From an uncultured Phascolarctobacterium sp. (GTDB lineage: Bacteria > Bacillota > Negativicutes > Acidaminococcales > Acidaminococcaceae), in contig NZ_CALDXR010000055.1 of assembly GCF_937920985.1 (NCBI RefSeq), positions 1 through 42,786 of the forward strand: DNA of 42,786 nucleotides, given 5' to 3'. Positions 38,294 to 42,786 of the stretch are shown here, piece by piece. A model generated the notes under the pieces. The model was not told the DNA's origin, ran no database searches, and worked only from the letters and a program-made list of their open reading frames with translations. The position numbers were made by a program, and so were the translations under genes. The first letter of the stretch is position 1. Each line of letters starts with the position of its first letter.

Positions 38294-39445
38294 TTGGCTA
38301 AGAGAGATTATTATGAGGTACTGGGGGTAAGCAAAACCGCTTCCCAGGACGAAATAAAAAAAGCATTCCGTAAACTGGCCCTGAAATATCATCCTGACCG
38401 CAATAAGGGCAACGAAGAAGCCATGAACAAATTCAAGGAAGCCAATGAGGCTTACAGCGTCCTTTCCGATGAGCAGAAGCGCCAGCAGTATGACCAGCTT
38501 GGCCCTGATGCCTTCGAACAGGCGCAGACTGCCGGCGGCGCTGGCGGCAATCCGTTCGGCGGTGGCTTCGGTGGCTTCGGCGGCGGTGGCATGGAGGATA
38601 TTTTCGACATGTTCTTCGGCGGCCAGGGACGCGGTCGCGGTGGCCGCGAAGCGGGCCCGCAGCGCGGTGCGGATTTGCGCTTTGATATGGAAATTACCTT
38701 TGAAGAGGCAGCTTTCGGCGTAGAGAAGGAAATCAACCTGTATCGCGACGAAACCTGCGACCATTGCCACGGCGATGGTGCAGAGCCCGGCTCCAAGGTT
38801 GAAACCTGCCCTGAATGTCACGGCTCCGGCTATGTACGCTTCACCCAGAACACCATGTTCGGTCAGATGGTTAATGAGCGTCCGTGCTCCAAGTGCCACG
38901 GCGAGGGCAAGATTATTTCTAACCCCTGTAAGGAATGCCGCGGCAAGGGTACTGTGAAGAAGAATAAACGCCTGAAGGTAAAAATTCCGGCAGGTGTAGA
39001 TAACGGCTCTCGTCTGCGCGTAAGCGGCGAGGGCGAGGCCGGTGCTAAGGGCGGTCAGAGCGGTGATCTTTACGTATATCTGTACGTGAAGCCACACAAG
39101 TTCTTTGAACGTGATGGCACTACTGTTCTGTGCGAGGTACCTGTCAATATCGTACAGGCAACCCTGGGCGCTGAGATCAAGGTTCCTACGCTGGATGGTC
39201 AGGTAACCGTGAAGGTTCCCGAAGGCACTCAGCCCGGTAAGGTGCTGCGCCTGAAGGAGAAGGGCATTCCCAGCCTGCGCGGCGGTCAGCGCGGTGATCA
39301 GCTGGTTCGCATCAAGGTAGTTGTGCCTACTAAGCTGAACGAAAAGCAGAAGGAAGCGCTGCGCAGCTTCGGCGAAATCAGCAAGGACAATATCAGCCCT
39401 GAGGAAAAGAGCTTCTTCAATAAAATCAAAAATCTTTTTAAATAA
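38294..39445 (+). CDS. dnaJ: Molecular chaperone DnaJ (Hsp40)
   Basis: DnaJ delivers substrates to DnaK and stimulates its ATPase. 383 residues: J domain with HPD at 33-35, a Gly/Phe-rich linker (GGGFGGFGGGGMEDIF), four zinc repeats (CDHCHGDG, CPECHGSG, CSKCHGEG, CKECRGKG), and the C-terminal substrate domains with LYVYLYVKPHKFFERDG and IKVPTLDGQVTVKVP. The start is TTG 38294, 8 nt after GGAGG; the true family start MAKRDYYEVLG matches it exactly. Has its own promoter after dnaK. Confidence 0.98.
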   Translation: MAKRDYYEVLGVSKTASQDEIKKAFRKLALKYHPDRNKGNEEAMNKFKEANEAYSVLSDEQKRQQYDQLGPDAFEQAQTAGGAGGNPFGGGFGGFGGGGMEDIFDMFFGGQGRGRGGREAGPQRGADLRFDMEITFEEAAFGVEKEINLYRDETCDHCHGDGAEPGSKVETCPECHGSGYVRFTQNTMFGQMVNERPCSKCHGEGKIISNPCKECRGKGTVKKNKRLKVKIPAGVDNGSRLRVSGEGEAGAKGGQSGDLYVYLYVKPHKFFERDGTTVLCEVPVNIVQATLGAEIKVPTLDGQVTVKVPEGTQPGKVLRLKEKGIPSLRGGQRGDQLVRIKVVVPTKLNEKQKEALRSFGEISKDNISPEEKSFFNKIKNLFK

Positions 39446-39459
39446 AAACTGTAAAAAGC

Positions 39460-39488
39460 TTGACACTTATCAGGCTATGTGTTATCAT
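39460..39488 (+). promoter_or_regulatory. Promoter of infC-rpmI-rplT
   Basis: TTGACA (39460-39465) and TATCAT (39483-39488) with a 17 bp spacer. Confidence 0.85.
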
Positions 39489-39494
39489 ATTCTA

Positions 39495-39604
39495 GTAACA
39501 AAGCAGAAGCCACTCGCTTCTCACCTTGCGGCAAACGCTCGACAGGGTTGGATATGATATTCATGCGGGTGGAATTTGTTCTGCCCGCTTTTTTTGTTTT
39601 GCTT
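39495..39604 (+). promoter_or_regulatory. infC / L20-type leader with terminator
   Basis: The ~110-nt leader ends in a strong terminator: GCGGGTGGAA (39565-39574) pairs with TTCTGCCCGC (39579-39588), followed by TTTTTTTGTTTT. Such an arrangement before infC-rpmI-rplT in Firmicutes is the L20 autoregulatory leader, in which excess L20 binds an rRNA-like fold and favours termination. The rRNA mimic was not modelled here. Confidence 0.75.
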
Positions 39605-39686
39605 ATATCTGATATGTTACAGATTTTATAAGCAGTAATTGCTTATCTGATGTTCATGGAGGTGAATTGTTATAAGTAAGGAAAGC

Positions 39687-40190
39687 TTGCGTATTAACGA
39701 AGAAATTCGTGCGCGTGAAGTGCGTGTTATTGCCAATGGGGGCGAACAGCTCGGCATTATGTCCAGCCGTGACGCTCTGAAGCTTGCATTAGAAAATCAT
39801 CTGGACTTAGTCGAAATTGCTCCGACAGCAAAACCGCCTGTGTGCCGGATTATGGATTATGGCAAGTATCGTTACGAGCAGCAGAAACGCGAAAAAGAAG
39901 CTCGTAAGAAACAAAAGACCTTCGACATTAAAGAAGTTAAGCTGCGTCCCGGTATCGAGGACCACGACTTCAATGTTAAGTATAAGAATGCAGTACGTTT
40001 CCTGGAAGATGGCGATAAGGTAAAAGTTACCATCATGTTCCGTGGCCGCGAACTGTCTCATCCTGAGCTTGGCGAGGTGCTGCTGAATCGTATGGCACAG
40101 CAGTTGAAAGAAATTGCCGTCGTAGAAAGAGTTCCAAAATTAGAAGGCAAAAACATGATTATGATTGTTGCGCCAAAACCTGCTAAATAA
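39687..40190 (+). CDS. infC: Translation initiation factor IF-3
   Basis: IF-3 prevents premature 50S joining and checks start-codon choice. The 167 residues from TTG 39687 begin at RINEEIRAREVRVI, followed by KPPVCRIMDYGKYRYEQQK and the C-terminal domain (VKVTIMFRGRELSHPELG). The reading frame continues upstream as ISKES with no ATG; a strong GGAGGTGA (39658-39665) would suit a non-standard start around ATA 39672, as in other infC genes. The TTG has only a weak AAGGA. Start is therefore uncertain by ~5 codons. First gene of infC-rpmI-rplT. Confidence 0.95.
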   Translation: MRINEEIRAREVRVIANGGEQLGIMSSRDALKLALENHLDLVEIAPTAKPPVCRIMDYGKYRYEQQKREKEARKKQKTFDIKEVKLRPGIEDHDFNVKYKNAVRFLEDGDKVKVTIMFRGRELSHPELGEVLLNRMAQQLKEIAVVERVPKLEGKNMIMIVAPKPAK

Positions 40191-40207
40191 TAGAGGAGGA
40201 AATCACA

Positions 40208-40405
40208 ATGCCGAAAATGAAAACCCGTAGAGCTGCTGCAAAGCGCTTCAAAAAAACTGCTTCTGGTGAATTCAAACATTTTAAAAACTTCAAGAGCCAC
40301 ATTCTCGAACATAAATCTCCTGCACGTAAGAGAAACCTGCGTAAAGCAGCTCTGGTGCACAAGACTGACAAAGAGCATGTAGCAAAAATGCTCCCGTACG
40401 CATAA
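40208..40405 (+). CDS. rpmI: 50S ribosomal protein L35
   Basis: L35, 65 residues, very basic: MPKMKTRRAAAKRFKKTASG at the start and SHILEHKSPARKRNLRKA. AGGAGG lies 6 nt before ATG. Standard place between infC and rplT. Codon use is of a highly expressed gene. Confidence 0.98.
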   Translation: MPKMKTRRAAAKRFKKTASGEFKHFKNFKSHILEHKSPARKRNLRKAALVHKTDKEHVAKMLPYA

Positions 40406-40433
40406 TTAAGAGATTTAAAGGAGGATACTAACA

Positions 40434-40787
40434 ATGGCAAGAGTTAAAGTGGGCGTAACCGCTCATCGTCGTCATAAACACATTCTGAAACTGGCTAAAG
40501 GTTACTATGGTTCCCGCAGCAAACAATTCAAAAAAGCTAACGAGCTGGTAATGAAAGCTCTGTCCTATGCTCGTCGTGACCGTCGCGCTAAAAAACGCGA
40601 GTTCCGTCGTCTGTGGATCGCTCGTATCAACGCTGCTACCCGTGCTAACGGCCTGAGCTACAGCCGTTTCATCTGCGGCCTGACCAAAGCCGGTATCGAA
40701 ATGAACCGCAAAGTTATGGCTGACATGGCTATCTATGACTCTGCTGCTTTCGCTAAGCTGGTAGAAGCTGCTAAAGCTGCTCTGTAA
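40434..40787 (+). CDS. rplT: 50S ribosomal protein L20
   Basis: L20, 117 residues: MARVKVGVTAHRRHKHILKL, then AKGYYGSRSKQFKKANELVM, DRRAKKREFRRLWIARIN and the C-terminal IDSAAF-like AIYDSAAFAKLVE. It binds 23S rRNA early in assembly and is the likely repressor acting on its own leader. AGGAGG 8-9 nt upstream; a terminator follows. Confidence 0.98.
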   Translation: MARVKVGVTAHRRHKHILKLAKGYYGSRSKQFKKANELVMKALSYARRDRRAKKREFRRLWIARINAATRANGLSYSRFICGLTKAGIEMNRKVMADMAIYDSAAFAKLVEAAKAAL

Positions 40788-40829
40788 GAGAAAAGTAAAT
40801 ACTGACTGGTGCGTAGGCGCTGGTCTGAG

Positions 40830-40866
40830 CCTGCTCCTGTGTGCGCACGGGAGCAGGTTTTTTTGT
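40830..40866 (+). terminator. Terminator of the infC-rpmI-rplT operon
   Basis: CCTGCTCC (40830-40837) pairs with GGAGCAGG (40850-40857), followed by seven T residues. Confidence 0.92.
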
Positions 40867-40888
40867 AATTTATGAGGGGTTTAGTTTT

Positions 40889-41815
40889 ATGCTAGTAGTT
40901 TTAAGTAAAGCCCTGGCCTTTGTGCTCATCATACTTATAGGCTATATCTGCAAACGCCGCGGCTTTTTTTCACCGACCGACTATCAGGTCGTGAGCAAAA
41001 TTGTTTTGAATATTACGCTGCCCTGTGCCGTAATCAACAGCTTTGCGCATTTTGAGATGGATTATTCCTTAATCGCTGCCGTCTTTTTAGGCTTATGCGG
41101 CAATCTGCTGATGCTGTTTGTATCCTTGATGCTGACGCGCGGTGATACGCCGGCAACCAAGATTTTCTATATCTTCAGCCTTGCCGGTTATAATGTAGGC
41201 TGCTTTACGCTGCCGTTTGCGCAGGCCTTTTTAACGCCCTTTGCCGTAGTCGGCCTGTGTATGTTCGATGTGGGCAATTCCATTATGTGTACCGGTATGA
41301 CCTATGCGTTGACTGCCTCCTGCATCGGCTATGCGGACGGACGCAAGGACAAATTCAGCATGAAGAATATTACGGATAAGCTGCTGCACTCGGTGCCGTT
41401 TGTCGTCTATATCAGTATGCTGCTGCTGTCGCTGGCAGGATTCCACTTCCCCAAGAGTGTGTACACGTTTACGGAGATTGTGGGCACAGGCAACCCGTTT
41501 TTGAGTATGCTGATGATTGGTATGATGTTTGAACTCAAGCTGGATAAGCGGGCCATGGGCTACGTTAAGGAGCTGTTCAGCGTTCGTTACGCAGTATCAC
41601 TGGCGTGCGCCACAGCCTTTATTTATCTGGCGCCGTTCAAGCAGGAGATAAATTATGTGATTGCGCTGGCCTTTATGGCACCTTGCACGATTATAGGTCC
41701 GATTTTTGTGGAAAAGCTGGGAGCTAATGTACAGCTGGCCAGCCTGTTCAATTCATTGACGATTATTACCAGCGTCATTCTTTTTACAGCCTTTTTCATT
41801 ATAATAAACGGCTGA
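40889..41815 (+). CDS. AEC family transporter (auxin efflux carrier type)
   Basis: The 308-residue integral membrane protein belongs to the AEC family of permeases, thought to export or import organic acids such as malate or malonate. The first helix begins VVLSKALAFVLIILIGYICK; further hydrophobic blocks run throughout, with the typical repeat motif VVSKIVLNITLPCAVINSF in the first half. I chose ATG 40889 (GAGGGG 9 nt upstream) over the frame-opening ATG in the terminator. No promoter is evident beyond read-through; the substrate cannot be told. Confidence 0.85.
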   Translation: MLVVLSKALAFVLIILIGYICKRRGFFSPTDYQVVSKIVLNITLPCAVINSFAHFEMDYSLIAAVFLGLCGNLLMLFVSLMLTRGDTPATKIFYIFSLAGYNVGCFTLPFAQAFLTPFAVVGLCMFDVGNSIMCTGMTYALTASCIGYADGRKDKFSMKNITDKLLHSVPFVVYISMLLLSLAGFHFPKSVYTFTEIVGTGNPFLSMLMIGMMFELKLDKRAMGYVKELFSVRYAVSLACATAFIYLAPFKQEINYVIALAFMAPCTIIGPIFVEKLGANVQLASLFNSLTIITSVILFTAFFIIING

Positions 41816-41845
41816 TTGACGCTGGCTCAGATATATTAGTATAAT
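41816..41845 (+). promoter_or_regulatory. Promoter of the SpoU methyltransferase
   Basis: TTGACG (41816-41821) and TATAAT (41840-41845) with an 18 bp spacer. Confidence 0.8.
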
Positions 41846-41885
41846 AGTAGAAAAGTAATGTGACTACGTATAGAGGAGAAACGAG

Positions 41886-42671
41886 ATGGAACTTACCGGA
41901 TTGCAAAACCCAATGGTGAAGGCTGCAGCAGAGCTGAAGCAGAAGAAATATCGTCAGCAGCAGGGCCTGTTTTTGGCGGAAGGCCTGCGTACTGTGGAAG
42001 AGGCAGTGCGTTACGGCGCCGTGCAGAGCATTTTTTATACTGCGATTGAGGATGATCGCACCCGCGCTGTGCTGGAAGAGGCTGCTGCCAAGCAGATTAA
42101 GCTCGTCTGTGTGAGCGACAAGGTGCTGAAAAAAATTGCCGATACCGAAACGCCGCAGGGAATTATTGCCGTATGTGAAATGCGCAGTAAGCGCTTGGAT
42201 GATTTTCTGGCATCCGGTAAAATGCTGCTTGTTCTGGACCGTGTAACAGATCCGGGAAATATAGGCACCATGCTGCGTACTGCGGATGCGGCCGGTGTAG
42301 GTGGCTTGCTGCTTTTGCAGGGCTGCGCTGATATTTATGCGCCGAAAACAGTGCGTGCTTCCATGGGCTCGCTGTTCCACCTGCCGGTGCTGAGCGGTTT
42401 GAGCGAGGAGCTGTTGGTGCAGGCGGCACGTAAGGCAGGATATGAGCTGCTGGTTACCTGCCTGGACGGCGCGGATAATTTGTACAAGGCTGATTTGCAG
42501 GGACGTTTGGCTTTTGTTATGGGTAACGAGGCCAACGGCGTGAGTCCTGCTTTGCTGGCGGCAGCAGACAAGCGCGTCTTTATCCCTATGCAAGGACGTG
42601 CGGAATCGCTGAACGTTGCTATGGCTGCCGGTATAGTTATGTTTGAGGCGCTGCGTCAAAAGCTCAAATAA
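41886..42671 (+). CDS. RNA methyltransferase, SpoU/TrmH family (RlmB-like)
   Basis: This SPOUT-family 2'-O-methyltransferase acts on rRNA or tRNA. The 261 residues hold an N-terminal substrate-binding domain (LTGLQNPMVKAAAELKQKKY, GLFLAEGLRTVEEAVRYG) and the SpoU knot with motif I DRVTDPGNIGTMLRTADA, motif II FVMGNEANGVSP and motif III ESLNVAMAAGIVMFEALRQ. It resembles the Bacillus YsgA type. The target nucleotide cannot be inferred. GAGGAG precedes the ATG. Confidence 0.9.
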   Translation: MELTGLQNPMVKAAAELKQKKYRQQQGLFLAEGLRTVEEAVRYGAVQSIFYTAIEDDRTRAVLEEAAAKQIKLVCVSDKVLKKIADTETPQGIIAVCEMRSKRLDDFLASGKMLLVLDRVTDPGNIGTMLRTADAAGVGGLLLLQGCADIYAPKTVRASMGSLFHLPVLSGLSEELLVQAARKAGYELLVTCLDGADNLYKADLQGRLAFVMGNEANGVSPALLAAADKRVFIPMQGRAESLNVAMAAGIVMFEALRQKLK

Positions 42672-42687
42672 ATTTTAAAATTATTGC

Positions 42688-42716
42688 TTGACAAAAGCTT
42701 TCTGCTATAATATAAT
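42688..42716 (+). promoter_or_regulatory. Promoter of the tRNA-Tyr transcript
   Basis: TTGACA (42688-42693) and TATAAT (42711-42716) with a 17 bp spacer; an overlapping TATAAT at 42706 has too short a spacer. Confidence 0.85.
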
Positions 42717-42731
42717 ATCTATGTTGCCTAT

Positions 42732-42786
42732 GGATGGGTTCCCGAGTGGTTAAAGGGAGCAGACTGTAAATCTGCCGCGTTTCGCT
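42732..42786 (+). tRNA. tRNA-Tyr(GUA), 5' part only
   Basis: The start GGATGGGTTCCCGAG, D-arm, and anticodon arm AGACTGTAAATCT with anticodon GTA at 42766-42768 identify tRNA-Tyr. After it the long variable arm (class II) begins. The window ends before the T arm, so the gene is cut off. Confidence 0.92.

Overview
This 42.8 kb window is a dense, almost entirely plus-strand bacterial chromosome segment. Gene content points to a Firmicute of the class Negativicutes, possibly Acidaminococcaceae (Phascolarctobacterium-like). The evidence is AddAB rather than RecBCD, RNase Y, RecX, a CIRCE-controlled hrcA-grpE-dnaK-dnaJ operon, FolE2, a DHPS with an N-terminal extension, and two CobT-family proteins in the cobalamin cluster, as in Sporomusa and Veillonella. 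Genus is inference. Only two genes lie on the minus strand: a metallo-beta-lactamase-fold hydrolase and rpmB.

Layout. 1-7.0 kb: addB-addA helicase-nuclease plus a small membrane protein. 7.0-8.2 kb: M20 peptidase. 8.2-13.1 kb: FMN riboswitch, ribD-ribE-ribBA, a 1.16 kb block of three ~243 bp structured repeats, then ribH with very different codon usage. 13.1-17.6 kb: hslO behind a short terminated leader, recA with an SOS-like box, recX, and rny with an odd start. 17.7-21.9 kb: cobalamin riboswitch with terminator/antiterminator, cobU-cobT-cobS, a CobT-like short paralogue, and cobC. 22.1-24.6 kb: a structured leader before a zinc-ribbon protein gene, a short RecQ, and a convergent hydrolase. 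24.8-29.9 kb: GH73-like glucosaminidase, trmL, queD-folE2-folP, a nested palindromic-element island, folK, and a zinc-ribbon protein. 30-34.3 kb: rpmB (minus), recG, a VTT-domain membrane protein, hemW. 34.3-39.4 kb: the heat-shock operon, with dnaJ on its own promoter. 39.4-42.8 kb: infC-rpmI-rplT behind an L20-type leader, an AEC transporter, a SpoU rRNA/tRNA methyltransferase, and the start of tRNA-Tyr.

How the genes work together. Three cofactor modules dominate. The rib genes make riboflavin under FMN control. The cob genes assemble the lower nucleotide loop of a cobamide under B12 control. The folE2/queD/folP/folK set makes folate (and queuosine precursor), and no folB is visible. A second theme is DNA repair and recombination (AddAB, RecA, RecX, RecG, RecQ), and a third is protein homeostasis (Hsp33, HrcA/GrpE/DnaK/DnaJ).

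Most interesting leads: (1) the CobT plus diverged short CobT-like pair, which resembles the ArsAB enzyme that activates phenolic lower ligands; (2) a QueD carrying both Cys and Glu signatures in a folate operon without folB; (3) the tandem rib-locus repeats, whose terminal hairpin shows a compensatory base-pair change, next to a ribH lacking any CTG codon; (4) a MITE-like element inserted in the loop of a second palindromic repeat between folP and folK; (5) several unexplained leader RNAs. No phage, IS transposase or CRISPR array was seen.
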